DNA from: Streptomyces sp. NBC_01264
Lineage (GTDB): Bacteria > Actinomycetota > Actinomycetes > Streptomycetales > Streptomycetaceae
Direction of reading: 5' to 3'
DNA: 64,000 nucleotides
Assembly: GCF_026340675.1 (NCBI RefSeq)
Contig: NZ_JAPEOX010000007.1
Location: 38,343-102,342, forward strand
Under the pieces are notes generated by a model, which saw nothing but the letters and a program-made list of their open reading frames with translations, did no database searches and was not told the origin of the DNA. Shown piece by piece: positions 49,027 to 58,166 of this stretch; the stretch's first letter is position 1, and every line of letters begins with the position of its first letter. The position numbers and the translations under genes are program-made.

Positions 49027-49332
49027 ATGAGGAAGCACGAAGTGGCACCGCCCAGCAAGTACACCCCGGAGTTCCGCGAGGAAGCAGTCCAGATCGCGCT
49101 CCGCTCCAGCAAGACCGTCTCGGAGACAGCCCGAGAGCTTGAATTGAACCCGGAGACACTCCGGGGCTGGGTGAAAAAGTTCCAGAAACGGCGTGAGCCG
49201 GCCGCTGACGCTGAGCTGACGGTGAGTGAACGCGCCCGGTTGAAGGAACTCGAACGCCGCATTCGCGAAGTCGAGATGGAGAACGCCTTCCTGAAAAAAT
49301 GCGCGGCGTACTTCGCGAAGGATCCCCGGTAG
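49027..49332 (+). CDS. IS3 transposase OrfA
   Basis: A 101-aa OrfA. The helix-turn-helix is at residues 10-55 (YTPEFREEAVQIALRSSKTV then SETARELELNPETLRGWVKK), followed by a leucine zipper (LKELERRIREVEMENAFLKK). The run AAAAAATG near 49286-49293, inside the overlap with orfB, is suited to -1 frameshifting that would make the OrfAB fusion. The frame and length are normal for the family. Confidence 0.9.
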   Translation: MRKHEVAPPSKYTPEFREEAVQIALRSSKTVSETARELELNPETLRGWVKKFQKRREPAADAELTVSERARLKELERRIREVEMENAFLKKCAAYFAKDPR

Positions 49333-50222
49333 CACGCAAGTACGAGTTCATCGAAACGATGCGACTCGACACCGCGGAGTACGTATTTTCTGTCGAGTTC
49401 ATGTGTGAGCGGCTCGACGTGTCCAAGTCCGGCTACTACGACTGGCGACGCCGTCCTGATTCTGCGACGGCTCAGCGGCGCGAGGAATTGAAACTGCTCG
49501 TCAAGAAAGCCTTCGAGGTGTCCGACAGTACGTACGGATACCGGCGCATCCGCGCCCAGCTGGCGCGCTGGGGGCACGCCGCCGGCCTGGAGCTCGTGCG
49601 CCAGCTCATGCGTGAACTGGGCCTGATGCCCTGCCAGCCCCGCCCGAAGCGGTTCAGCCTGACCCAGGCTGCGGCGGGCGCAGTGCCCGACCTCGTCGGC
49701 CGGAACTTCACCGCCGACACCCCGGGTGAAAAGCTCGTCGGAGACATAACCTACATTCCGACTGGCGAGGGCTGGCTTTATCTCGCGACGGTCATCGACT
49801 GCTGCACGAAGGAAGTCATCGGGTATGCGATGGACGACCACTACCAGACGCCTTTGATATCCCGGGCCATACGCAACGCAGCCCGCAACAGGAAGCTCAC
49901 CAAGGGGGCAATTTTTCACTCCGATCGCGGAAGTAACTATATGTCAGCCGAGTTCGGGAAGGCGCTGAACCGGCTCGGCCTCCGCAGATCGTCTGGGCGC
50001 ACCGGGATCTGTTTCGACAACGCGATGGCCGAATCGTTCTTCGGAACTCTGAAGAACGAGCGTGTCTCACGTGTGACTTACCTGACCCTCGAGGCCGCCC
50101 GGCAGGACATCACTCGCTACATCGAATTCTGGTACAATCGCAAACGCCTTCACTCGGCTGTCGGTTACCGGCCTCCGCAGGAAGTCCACGCCGAGTATGC
50201 AAGGTTGCGAATAGCCGCGTGA
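49299..50222 (+). CDS. IS3 transposase OrfB (DDE)
   Basis: A 307-aa OrfB overlapping orfA by 34 nt in the -1 frame. HTH_21 region at 30-90 (CERLDVSKSGYYDWRRRPDS), then catalytic DDE: GDITYIPTG, HSDRGSNYMS, and ESFFGTLKNE. The protein appears intact to RPPQEVHAEYARLRIAA. It is unrelated at the detailed sequence level to the IS3 copies A/B/C, so it is a second IS3 type on this replicon. Confidence 0.92.
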   Translation: MRGVLREGSPVARKYEFIETMRLDTAEYVFSVEFMCERLDVSKSGYYDWRRRPDSATAQRREELKLLVKKAFEVSDSTYGYRRIRAQLARWGHAAGLELVRQLMRELGLMPCQPRPKRFSLTQAAAGAVPDLVGRNFTADTPGEKLVGDITYIPTGEGWLYLATVIDCCTKEVIGYAMDDHYQTPLISRAIRNAARNRKLTKGAIFHSDRGSNYMSAEFGKALNRLGLRRSSGRTGICFDNAMAESFFGTLKNERVSRVTYLTLEAARQDITRYIEFWYNRKRLHSAVGYRPPQEVHAEYARLRIAA

Positions 50223-50265
50223 AATGAACGGTCAGATCCCTGTCCGAAAAACGCGAGGCCCCTCA

Positions 50266-50934
50266 ACCTCCCGCGATCCGGACTACGCGGCCAAGAAGGC
50301 CCGAGTCGAGCACCTCTACGCGATCGCCGACGGCGAGGTCATACCCGAGGACGGCGAGCCCGAAGTCGTCTTCTGCATGGACGAGTTCGGCCCACTCAAC
50401 CTGATGCCCCACCCCGGCCGCCAGTGGGCCGAGCGCGGCGGCAAGCACAAGGACCCCGACCGCGAACCACGCCGCAGACGGCGGGCGACCTACAACCGCT
50501 ACGGCGGAGTACGACACCTGTTCGCAGCCCTCGACCTGACCAAAGACAAGCTCTACGGCCACATCAAACCCGTCAAGCGACGCACCCAGTTTCTGGAGTT
50601 CTGCCGCTACCTCCGCACCCTCTACCCGGCCCACGTCCGGATAGCGATCGTCTGCGACAACTTCTCACCACACCTGACCACCAAAAGGTGTCAGCGCGTC
50701 GGCACCTGGGCCGCGGCGAACAACGTTGAGATCGCCTACACCCCGACCAACTCCTCCTGGCTCAACCGCATCGAAGCCCAGTTCACCGCCCTGCGCTACT
50801 TCACCCTCGACGGCACCGACCACGCCGACCACAAAGAACAGGGCAGCATGATCCGCCGCTACATCATCTGGCGAAACCGCCACGCCGACGACCGACGTCT
50901 ACGCGCCGTCGTCGACAGGGCAAACGTTGCCTGA
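50266..50934 (+). pseudogene. IS630-family transposase, N-terminus lost
   Basis: About 220 residues of an IS630/Tc1-type DDE domain remain: VVFCMDEFGPLNLMP (first Asp), IAIVCDNFSPH (second Asp), WLNRIEAQFTALR (Glu). The helix-turn-helix half is missing because the frame begins at the IS3 right end. It is therefore a dead remnant, different from the IS630 at 52626-53740. Confidence 0.85.
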
Positions 50935-51308
50935 TACGGCACTAGCCCTTGATCACCAGGCTCTGAGCAGCGGGCCACGGAAGACCTCGGCACACCCTGA
51001 CGCGCCATCAAACAATCACACCACCGACAACGTGACAGCGCCCCTCGGCCGGGTAGCGGTGATTCGCGTACGACGGAACCCCAGACGACACGAACCCCCA
51101 CCCCACCCGGACACCCACAACCCGAAGATCATCCCAGACCGCCGAACAAGGTGACAGTGCCTTCAGGAAGGCCCGCCTACTGGCCCGGTCTGACTATTCC
51201 TCAGCAGCAGGCGGGTGAAACGGCACACTCCCGGTTCCATCCCTCATATATCCGTCAATACACGCATTGCTTGCCCCGTGCTGTATCACGTGTCCTGGGA
51301 GTGATTTC
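50935..51308. other. IS6 terminus remnants and collagen-gene leader
   Basis: Two IS6 ends are fused here. A right end in plus orientation (ACACCCTGACGCGCCATC then GACAACGTGACAGCGCCC, about 50993-51036) is followed by about 100 bp of a left end in minus orientation with the start of a transposase frame, ending at the GGCACTGTCACC-type terminus near 51157. From about 51160 the unique leader of the collagen-like gene begins. Confidence 0.7.
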
Positions 51309-52151
51309 ATGCGTGCGTCTCGACTGATCCGAGCCCGTTGGCTGGGCACATGCCTCCTCACCGGAACACTCGGAACCCTGGCACTAGGGACCCTCACGCC
51401 CGCAGTAGCAGCCCCGTCGCGTCCGGAGACGGGGGCGCCACGCGCAATCGCCGGACACCCGCCGAACCCCTGCGACCACACCCGCTACCTCGCCGCGGCT
51501 AACAACGACGAATGTCAAGACGGCCCCCCCCACGGCCCAGAAACACCGAAACCCTCTCACCACCATGAGCACCACAACGGACAATCAGGCCCTGCAGGCC
51601 CTGCAGGCCCTGCAGGGGCAGCCGGTCCCGCAGGTCCGGCAGGGGCAGCCGGTCCCGCAGGTCCGGCAGGGGCAGCCGGTCCCGCAGGCGCGGTCGGTCC
51701 CGTGGGACCGCCAGGGGCAAATGGAGAGTCAGGCGCTACCGGAGCCACCGGCCCCGCCGGAGTGGCAGGAGCAACCGGGGCCCCAGGCCCGGCCGGAGCC
51801 CAGGGCCCAGCAGGCGAGACCGGAGCGACGGGTGCCACGGGAGCGACCGGACCCATGGGCAGCACCGGGCCCGCCGGACCCGTCCGCACGCATGTCGTCG
51901 ATGGAGAGGTGAAGAATATCGACCCTTCGGGAGGTTTCTACTTCGCAAACGCCCAGTGCCTTCCCGGAGAGACCATCGTCAGCGGAATGAACAACTTCGC
52001 AGGCGGGTTGCCCAACGACTACTCTGAAAACGCCAACCCCGACCATCCCATCCCCGCGCTCCGCGAATATCGGGTGAGCGGAAACTATCCGTCGGTACCG
52101 CTCACCGTGGCACGATCGATCCAGGCGCGTGTGATCTGCGCGATTCCCTAA
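51309..52151 (+). CDS. secreted collagen-like protein
   Basis: A 280-aa protein with a signal peptide (basic MRASRLIRARW, hydrophobic core, cleavage after about PAVAA, residue 35), a His-rich stretch (SHHHEHHNG, 83-91), and a collagen-like Gly-X-Y region at about 94-191 (GPAGPAGAAG, later GATGATGPA). The C-terminal about 85 residues (FANAQCLPGETIVSGMNNF, ARSIQARVICAIP) form a globular head with two Cys likely disulfide-bonded. Trimeric bacterial collagens act at the cell surface in adhesion. The DNA of the Gly-Pro-Ala part is made of near-exact direct repeats, so length variation is expected. Start has GGGAG upstream. Confidence 0.88.
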   Translation: MRASRLIRARWLGTCLLTGTLGTLALGTLTPAVAAPSRPETGAPRAIAGHPPNPCDHTRYLAAANNDECQDGPPHGPETPKPSHHHEHHNGQSGPAGPAGPAGAAGPAGPAGAAGPAGPAGAAGPAGAVGPVGPPGANGESGATGATGPAGVAGATGAPGPAGAQGPAGETGATGATGATGPMGSTGPAGPVRTHVVDGEVKNIDPSGGFYFANAQCLPGETIVSGMNNFAGGLPNDYSENANPDHPIPALREYRVSGNYPSVPLTVARSIQARVICAIP

Positions 52152-52236
52152 CCTCTACCGGGGGTCTTGAGGTTCCCCCGGGATGCGGAGAGTGTTGACA
52201 TCGGGTCAGATGGGACTCATGAGAGGACCAGTGGCC

Positions 52237-52545
52237 ATGGCTGCACCCCGGATATACTCGCTCGAGTTGCGTGAGCGTGCGGTACGGATGTATCGCACCG
52301 CGGAGCCGAAGCCCCAGATCAAGAAGCTGGCTGTCGACTTCGGCGTGCATCCCGAGGCCCTGCGCGGGTGGATCCGCCAGGCGGAGGCGGATGCCGGCGA
52401 ACGCGATGACCGGCTCACCACCGACGAACGCGCCGAGCTCGCGGCCCTGCGCAAGGAGAATGTCCAGCTCAAGCGGGCCAACGACGTACTGCGGACGGCC
52501 TCGGCGTTTTTCGCGGCGCAACTCGACCCGACCCGGCCCAGGTGA
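52237..52545 (+). CDS. IS3 transposase OrfA (third type)
   Basis: A 102-aa OrfA beginning MAAPRIYSLELRERAVRMYR. HTH at about 10-55 (KKLAVDFGVHPEALRGWIRQ) and a zipper (LAALRKENVQLKRANDVLRT) ending in SAFFAAQLDPTRPR. The gene itself is intact, but its orfB partner is broken into pieces downstream, so no full transposase can be made from this copy. Confidence 0.88.
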   Translation: MAAPRIYSLELRERAVRMYRTAEPKPQIKKLAVDFGVHPEALRGWIRQAEADAGERDDRLTTDERAELAALRKENVQLKRANDVLRTASAFFAAQLDPTRPR

Positions 52546-52635
52546 CGGCGCTCGTTGACGAGCACCCGTGCCTGGGAGTCGAGTGCGTACTTCGGGAACT
52601 GCACATCCCCTCCTCCACCTACTACTGATCTTTGA

Positions 52636-53247
52636 CTACGGGCTTGATGCGGGTGGGGTGAGTTCGAGGCCGGTCCCGGCCAGGAATCCGATGAGGAGTT
52701 CGGGGTGGCGCTGGATGTAGCGCAGGGCCCTCTTCACGGCTCGGTGGAGTTCGCTAATCGAACGGAAGGCCCGGTTCGCGATCTTCTCCTTGGCGTGCGC
52801 CCAGAGGAGTTCGACGGGGTTCAGCTCGGGTGCGTAGGAGGGCATCTGGATGATCGTGAGCCAGTCCTGTCGCTGTGCGTACTGTTTCACGTGTTTGCTG
52901 ATGTGGCTGGAGTAGTTGTCCCAGACGAGGGTGACCGGGCCGTCCAGCCGGCGGTGGAGCAGGGCGAGGAAGCGTGGGAAGTCCTTCTTCGTGTAGCCGC
53001 CCGACGGCTTGACCGCATAGATCATCCGGGGCTCCGTGCCCTCCTTGAAGCAGATCCACGCGACCATGCTGATCTTGTCGTTGCGTTTCCCGGACAGCCG
53101 TAGCACCGGGGTCTGCCCGGCCTTGCCCCAGGTGCGGCGGATGGGCCCGTTCAGCCAGGCTCCGGCCTCGTCCTCGAAGCAGACCCACCCGCCTGTGGCT
53201 GTGACCTGCGCGGATGGGAGGCCGCCGGCCACGTCTCCGTGCGCCAT
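52636..53247 (-). CDS. IS630 transposase, DDE part
   Basis: A 203-aa frame holding the catalytic half: VCFEDEAGAWLNGP (first Asp region), VTLVWDNYSSHISKH (second Asp), and ELNPVELLWAHAKEK (Glu). It overlaps the HTH-coding frame by about 97 nt in another phase, so the full transposase needs a programmed frameshift, which is known in several IS630 members, or the gene has a disabling indel near 53200-53250. Confidence 0.85.
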   Translation of the reverse strand: MAHGDVAGGLPSAQVTATGGWVCFEDEAGAWLNGPIRRTWGKAGQTPVLRLSGKRNDKISMVAWICFKEGTEPRMIYAVKPSGGYTKKDFPRFLALLHRRLDGPVTLVWDNYSSHISKHVKQYAQRQDWLTIIQMPSYAPELNPVELLWAHAKEKIANRAFRSISELHRAVKRALRYIQRHPELLIGFLAGTGLELTPPASSP

Positions 53248-53687
53248 GCGGCAATCGCCTCCTCGCTACGCTCCACGGCCCGCACCTTCGGCACCTGCCA
53301 CGACCAGCCCAGACGGTCCAACAGCCGCCACACCCCGGAGACCTCGTAGCGGACCTTGAACCGCTCCTCGATCAGGACCCCGACCCGGGCCAGGGTCCAC
53401 CGCTGATCCTCCCAGCCGTACGCCGTCGGCCCCGCCCGCAGAAGACCCTCCAGCTCCCGCTCCTGCTCCGCGCTCAGATACGAACTGCCGCCCGGCCCCC
53501 TGGACAGCAGGGCCCGACGGCCGCCCTCAGCCCAGGCCAGCCGCCACAGGCTGACCGCCTGCGGCGTCACCCCGAGCATCTGGGCGACCTTGCTCTGCCG
53601 CATCCCCTGTTCGAATAAATCAGCCGCCTGCAAACGTCGCCGCTCCAAATCAACTGGGCTCAACGACGCACGAGTTCGAGTCCCCAT
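53151..53687 (-). CDS. IS630 transposase, HTH part
   Basis: A 178-aa frame with two helix-turn-helix units: RLQAADLFEQGMRQSKVAQM then LGVTPQAVSLWRLAWAEGG, and VGVLIEERFKVRYEVSGVWR then LLDRLGW. The real upstream-domain sequence ends near EEAIAAWRTETWPA; beyond that the catalytic part lies in the overlapping frame at 52636-53247. Start at 53687 is inside the right IS end region, as expected. Confidence 0.82.
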   Translation of the reverse strand: MGTRTRASLSPVDLERRRLQAADLFEQGMRQSKVAQMLGVTPQAVSLWRLAWAEGGRRALLSRGPGGSSYLSAEQERELEGLLRAGPTAYGWEDQRWTLARVGVLIEERFKVRYEVSGVWRLLDRLGWSWQVPKVRAVERSEEAIAAWRTETWPAASHPRRSQPQAGGSASRTRPEPG

Positions 53688-54320
53688 ACACCCGGCATAC
53701 CGAACCTGCCCAGATCATCAAACACGGCATCAAAGATCAGTACCGCTGGCGCCGTGCAGAGGCCGAGCCGTGCGAGCGAAGGCGCCGTGACGTCGAGCTG
53801 ACCGAGCGGATCAAAGAGATCCACGCGGATTCCGGCGGCAACTACGGCTCGCCGCGGGTACACGCCGTCCTCAAGCGTGAGGGTGTCCACGTGGGCCGCA
53901 AGCGGGTCGAGCGCCTGATGCGCGAGGCCGACATCGCGGGGGTCAGCCCACGGCGCAAGGGCTTCACGCGCCGGGACCCGAAGGCCACCCTGGCCCCGGA
54001 CCTGGTCAACAGGGACTTCACCGCACCGGCTCCGAACCGGTTGTGGGTCACCGACCTCACCATGATCTCCACCGGTGAGGGGCCTCTGTGGCTCTCGGCG
54101 ATCCGCGACGCCTTCTCCCGCCGGGTGGTCGCCTGGGAGACTTCCGCCCGCGCGGACGCCGACCTGGTGCTGACCACCCTGGAGTACGCCCTCGCGTCCC
54201 GCGAGGTCGAGCCCGGCCAGCTGATTCATCACGCGGACCACGGCTGTCAATACACGTCTATCAAGCTCACAACCCGGCTAATGAGAGCTGGAGTTGAAGC
54301 GTCCATGGGCTCGAATCGGC

Positions 54321-55750
54321 GGAGCAATGCTCGGAACCTGTGGATCGGCCTGGGGCGGGGTGCCTCGTGGGATGCGGAGGGCGTACCTTCCCGGGTGATC
54401 GACTCATGGTCACCGAATGGGCCCGCGTTCGAGCGCGGGTCGGGAAGGCACGCCCGTGCTCAGCGTAGTCAACGAAGACGGCACCACCGAGTCTGGTATC
54501 TCTCTGATCGACGAGATCGTCCGGGAGGGCGCCCGGCGGATGCTCGCGGCAGCCCTGGAGGCCGAGGTCGAGCAGTACATAGCCGAGCTCGCTGGCCAGC
54601 ACGACGAGCGGGGCCGGAGGCTGGTGGTCCGCAACGGCCGTCACCGGCCCCGGTCGGTGACCACGGCCGCGGGACCGGTCGAGGTGGCCGCGCCGCGTGT
54701 GAACGACAAACGAGTCGACGCTGGGACCGGCGAGCGGGAACGGTTCTCCTCGAAGATCCTCGCGCCGTGGTGCCGGAAGTCCCCGAAGGTCAGCGAGGTC
54801 CTGCCCCTGCTCTACCTCCACGGCCTGTCCTCGGGTGACTTCGTGCCCGCACTCGAGCAGTTCCTCGGCGGCACGGCCGGCCTGTCACCGGCGACGGTGA
54901 CCCGGCTGACGAAGCAGTGGACAGCAGATCATGCCGTCTTCCAGCGCCGTGACCTGGCGGAAACCGATTACGTCTATGTGTGGGCCGACGGCATCCACCC
55001 CAAGATCCGTCTGTCCCAGACCCATTCGTGCCTGCTGGTCTTGATGGGCGTCCGCGTCGACGGCACCAAGGAGCTGATCGCGATCGCCGAGGGGCTGAGG
55101 GAGTCCACCGAGTCCTGGGCGGATCTGCTGCGGGACTGCCGCCGGCGCGGCATGCGCGACCCGGTCCTGGTCACCGGCGACGGGGCAATGGGGCTGTGGC
55201 GGGCCCTGGCGGAGGTGTTCCCCGCCGCCCGCCATCAGAGGTGCTGGGTTCACAAAACCCGCAATGTCATGAACGCGCTGCCGAAATCCGCGCAGCCCGG
55301 CGCGAGGAAAGCCCTCCAGGAAATCTACAACGCCGAGGACCGCACCCACGCCCAGAAGGCGGTCACCGCGTTCGAGAAGACGTACGGGGCGAAGTGGCCG
55401 AAGGCGGTGAAGAAGATCACCGGCGAGGTCGACGAGCTGCTGGCGTTCTACGACTTCCCCGCCGAGCACTGGATCCACCTGCGGACCACGAACCCCATCG
55501 AATCAACGTTCTCCACAGTCAAGCTCCGGACCAAGGTCACCCGCGGCGCCGGCAGCCCCACCGCCGCCCTCGCCATGGTCTTCAAGCTCGTGGAATCCGC
55601 CCAGGCCCGCTGGCGCGCGGTCACCGCACCCCACCTCGTCGCCCTCGTCCGAGCCGGCAACCGCTTCGAGAACGGTCACCTCGTCGATCAGGACGAGACC
55701 CTCGCGGCATGAACCACCTCAGCTGATCCACAACTCTTGACTATTGCTCC
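54321..55750 (+). mobile_element. IS256-family element inserted in IS3 orfB
   Basis: Inverted ends begin GGAGCAATGCTCGGAACCTG at left and, inward from the right, GGAGCAATAGTCAAGAGTTG, then both TGTGGATC-like. Length 1430 bp. Flanks share ATCGGC (left GAATCGGC, right GATCGGCG), suggesting an 8-bp target duplication with later change. Confidence 0.88.
54456..55712 (+). CDS. IS256/Mutator-type transposase
   Basis: A 418-aa transposase (MLSVVNEDGT onward, GTG with GGGAAGG upstream). The Mutator-like pattern is clear: DEIVREGARRMLAAALEAEV near the start, DYVYVWADGIHPKIR with the first Asp, VTGDGAMGLWRALAEVFP with the second, the C-x2-H region QRCWVHKTRNVMNALP, and HLRTTNPIESTFSTVKLRT with the Glu. 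The protein is complete, so this copy may be active. It encodes DDE cut/copy transposition with 8-9 bp duplications. Confidence 0.93.
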   Translation: MLSVVNEDGTTESGISLIDEIVREGARRMLAAALEAEVEQYIAELAGQHDERGRRLVVRNGRHRPRSVTTAAGPVEVAAPRVNDKRVDAGTGERERFSSKILAPWCRKSPKVSEVLPLLYLHGLSSGDFVPALEQFLGGTAGLSPATVTRLTKQWTADHAVFQRRDLAETDYVYVWADGIHPKIRLSQTHSCLLVLMGVRVDGTKELIAIAEGLRESTESWADLLRDCRRRGMRDPVLVTGDGAMGLWRALAEVFPAARHQRCWVHKTRNVMNALPKSAQPGARKALQEIYNAEDRTHAQKAVTAFEKTYGAKWPKAVKKITGEVDELLAFYDFPAEHWIHLRTTNPIESTFSTVKLRTKVTRGAGSPTAALAMVFKLVESAQARWRAVTAPHLVALVRAGNRFENGHLVDQDETLAA

Positions 55751-55786
55751 GATCGGCGACTCATACGATAACGCTCTCGCGGAGAA

Positions 55787-55946
55787 CCTCTGGATGCTCA
55801 TCAAAACCGAGGGCCTCCGTGGCCGGACCTTCACCACCCGGGCTGAGGCGAACCTCGCGCTCTTCGAGTACATCGATGGCTTCTACAACTCCCGTCGCAT
55901 CCAGGAACGGCTCGGCTTCCTCAGCCCGATCGAGTACGAAGAGAAG
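55787..55946 (+). repeat. 160-bp direct duplication, left copy
   Basis: The 160 bases here (start CCTCTGGATGCTCATC, end TACGAAGAGAAG) recur without visible change at 58007-58166, on the other side of the IS4-like element. Both code the same C-terminal piece of IS3 OrfB. Confidence 0.93.
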
Positions 55947-56041
55947 CCTCTCGACTTTCGTAGTTTTCGCAGGGCCGCCTGGCGAGTGTGACTGCCGAGG
56001 TTCGGCTCCTGGGTGGTTGGTGTTGGCCGTAGGCTGCGGCT

Positions 56042-56791
56042 GTGGATGATTCGCTTGTTGCGCGGGTGCGATTGCTTGATCAGCAGGGTCGGTCGGTGAA
56101 GACGATCGCCAGGGCTGTGGGGATGAGTGCCGGAGATGTTGTCGGGGTGCTGAATGACGCGGCGGCGGTCTTGGGGCCGGGTCGGGGTGAGCCTCGTTGC
56201 TGGGTGAACGCCGGCTGGAGCCGCAGTGTGGATCTTGGGGGTGCGCCGCGGTGGGCGGGCCTTGATCCTGGGGCTGCCGACGCGGAGGAGGTACGCGGCC
56301 TGGTCGCGGTACTCGTCGCCGCGGACAGCGCGCGCTCTACGAAAGCGCAGGTAGCGGGGTTCCTGCTGGACGTGTGGTGTCTGGGGGTGAAGAACGTGCA
56401 TGCTCCGGAGCCGATGAGTGAGAGTCGCCTGGCCGGGCACCGGGGGCTGTACTTCAGTGCCTTCGAGGGGCATGTGCAGATTCCGGCCGACCTCGCCCGC
56501 GCTCTGGTGTTCGGGGCCTCCGCCTACGCGGGCGACCTCGGGTTCGAACCCGAGGGGGAGCTCGCCGAGGAGTTCAAGGATGCTGCCGTGCTGCTCGGCG
56601 AGCCTGTGGACCCCAGCCCGATCGGCTTCGGCAGGGACGGCAAGCCCTTCTTCGTCAACGGCCCCTACGACGATCCCGAGGCGGTTGTGCGGACGCTACG
56701 GCGCACGGTCGGCGACGACGGTTTCCACTTCGAGATCGCCTTCCCCGAGCAGCCTTCAGGGCGACGTCGCCTGTTCGGGCCGCGCCGGTAG
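56042..56791 (+). CDS. hypothetical HTH protein, passenger of the IS4-like element
   Basis: A 249-aa protein. The N-terminus has a helix-turn-helix (LLDQQGRSVKTIARAVGMSA then GDVVGVLNDA), like the resolvase or IS21 type. The middle has a cysteine-poor alpha/beta region (EVRGLVAVLVAADSARSTKA, FLLDVWCLGVKNVHAPEPMS) and a Gly-rich turn (FGASAYAGDLGFEPEGE), with the final domain holding DPSPIGFGRDGKPFFVNGPY. I do not recognise the family. It lies between the left end and the transposase gene, where passenger genes sit. GTG start. Confidence 0.65.
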   Translation: MDDSLVARVRLLDQQGRSVKTIARAVGMSAGDVVGVLNDAAAVLGPGRGEPRCWVNAGWSRSVDLGGAPRWAGLDPGAADAEEVRGLVAVLVAADSARSTKAQVAGFLLDVWCLGVKNVHAPEPMSESRLAGHRGLYFSAFEGHVQIPADLARALVFGASAYAGDLGFEPEGELAEEFKDAAVLLGEPVDPSPIGFGRDGKPFFVNGPYDDPEAVVRTLRRTVGDDGFHFEIAFPEQPSGRRRLFGPRR

Positions 56792-56892
56792 CGATCGGCG
56801 CGCTGGAGCCGAACAATGCGCGCTCCACCCAGGCGGGTGACGGGTCGGCTGTTCGCGCCCACGGCGAGCTGGGGCATCGGCAGCATCGGCTT

Positions 56893-57968
56893 GTGGCGAC
56901 CACGCCCGGGGAGGGGAAGCCGATGCCCGCGAGTCCGGTGGTGCCCGCGTCGCTACTGGCGGTGCTGGGGAAGCTGCGCGTGTTCACTGCGCCGGGGTTC
57001 ACGACGTTCACCGCGATGGTGACGGGCCTGGTCGCGCAGACCGGGGTTGGCACGGTGACCGGGATGCTGACCGGGGCGGGCCTGGCCCGGGCATGGCCGC
57101 ACGACCGGGCCCATGCCTTCTTCTCCCGGACCCGCTGGAACGTCGACATCCTGGGGATCGTGCTGGCCCACCTGATCGTCAGAACGCTACTGCCGCACGG
57201 TGACGGCGGCGCGGCGATCACGGTCGCGGTCGACACGGCAGGGCCCTGCGCCACCTGCCCGAGGCGATCACCCTCACCACCCGGCTGCCAGCCAGCGCCG
57301 TGCTGTTCGACCTCGCACCACCGCCGACCGGGAAGCGCGGCCGCCCCCGCCTCAAGGGCGCCAGGCTCGGCACACCCGCCGAACTCGCGGAGACCGCCAC
57401 CTTCACCACCACGCCCGTCGCCCGGTACGGCCGCACCGACCATGTCCACATCGCCGACGTCCGCTGCCTTTGGTACGGCTCCCTCCACACCCAGACCGTC
57501 CGTATCATCCTGATCCGCGACTAGGACACCACCACCGGCTACAACCTGGCCCTGGTCACCACCGACCTCGCCACCCCGGCCGCGGCGCTGGTCACCCGAT
57601 ACGCCTGGCGGTGGTCCATCGAGACCACCTTCGCCGAGGCCCGCACCCTGCTCGGCGTCGGACAGGCCCGCAACCGCACACAGAACGCGGTCCGCCGCAC
57701 CGTCCCGTTCGGCCTGTACTGCTACTCGATCACCGTCGTCTGGTACGCGTTGCACGGCCATCATCCCAGCGACGTCGCCGACCACCGGGCACGGGCCCCC
57801 TGGTACACCACCAAGACCAACCCGTCCTTCGCCGACATGCTCGCCAAGCTCCGCCGAGTGATCATCGCCGCCCGTTTTCTCCCCATCACCCCAGGCCAGC
57901 CAACAGGCTCCGAAATCCAGGCCGTCCACCAAGCCTGGGCCCAAGCAGGCCTCCAACACACAGCCTGA
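56893..57968 (+). pseudogene. IS4-like DDE transposase, frameshifted and amber-interrupted
   Basis: The N-terminal part (LRVFTAPGFTTFTAMVTGLV, HDRAHAFFSRTRWNVDILGI, AAITVAVDT with the first Asp) is in one frame to about 57240. The continuation (EAITLTTRLPASAVLFDLAP, LAETATFTTTPVARYGRTDH) is in another frame and meets a TAG at 57522. After it comes the rest (YNLALVTTDL, RYAWRWSIETTFAEARTLLG with the Glu), ending at 57968. The gene is dead in this copy unless both changes are recoded. Confidence 0.75.
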
Positions 57969-58006
57969 TCACACCAGCCCCACGAGATCAGCGAAAGTCG
58001 AGGAAG

Positions 58007-58166
58007 CCTCTGGATGCTCATCAAAACCGAGGGCCTCCGTGGCCGGACCTTCACCACCCGGGCTGAGGCGAACCTCGCGCTCTTCGAGTACATCGATGGC
58101 TTCTACAACTCCCGTCGCATCCAGGAACGGCTCGGCTTCCTCAGCCCGATCGAGTACGAAGAGAAG
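58007..58166 (+). repeat. 160-bp direct duplication, right copy
   Basis: Second copy of the segment at 55787-55946. After it the natural OrfB end continues (YANQATAEPANLNTRQ). The pair could have arisen by unequal recombination between two IS3 copies, one of them carrying the IS4-like element. Confidence 0.93.

Larger units (their letters stand above)
48972..50265 (+). mobile_element. IS3-family element (second type)
   Basis: Ends are 5'-TG...CA-3' as usual for IS3: TGAGGTGCCCCGAAG on the left and, inward from the right, TGAGGGGCCTCGCG, followed on both sides by CGGACAGGG. Length 1294 bp. The left end truncates the caspase-GGDEF gene and the right end abuts a truncated IS630 gene; no matching target duplication, so one flank was later rearranged. 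Confidence 0.88.
52626..53740 (-). mobile_element. IS630-family element inserted in IS3 orfB
   Basis: Perfect ends CTGATCTTTGA on both sides, flanked by TA at 52624-52625 and 53741-53742, the TA target duplication of the IS630/Tc1 group. Length 1115 bp. Deleting it with one TA restores the host codons for STYYRWRR. Confidence 0.93.
55947..58003 (+). mobile_element. IS4-like element with passenger gene
   Basis: Inverted ends CCTCTCGACTTTCG (55947) and, inward from the right, CCTCGACTTTCG (58003) frame about 2.06 kb. Inside are a hypothetical HTH gene and a DDE transposase gene broken by a frameshift and an amber. The flanks are the two copies of a 160-bp direct repeat instead of a short target duplication. 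Family assignment (IS4/IS701-like) is tentative. Confidence 0.7.

Noticed and set aside
51580..51720. Tandem repeats that could suggest a CRISPR array
   Set aside because: The repeats are Gly-X-Y collagen codons in frame, with no constant repeat plus unique spacer pattern and no cas genes in the window.
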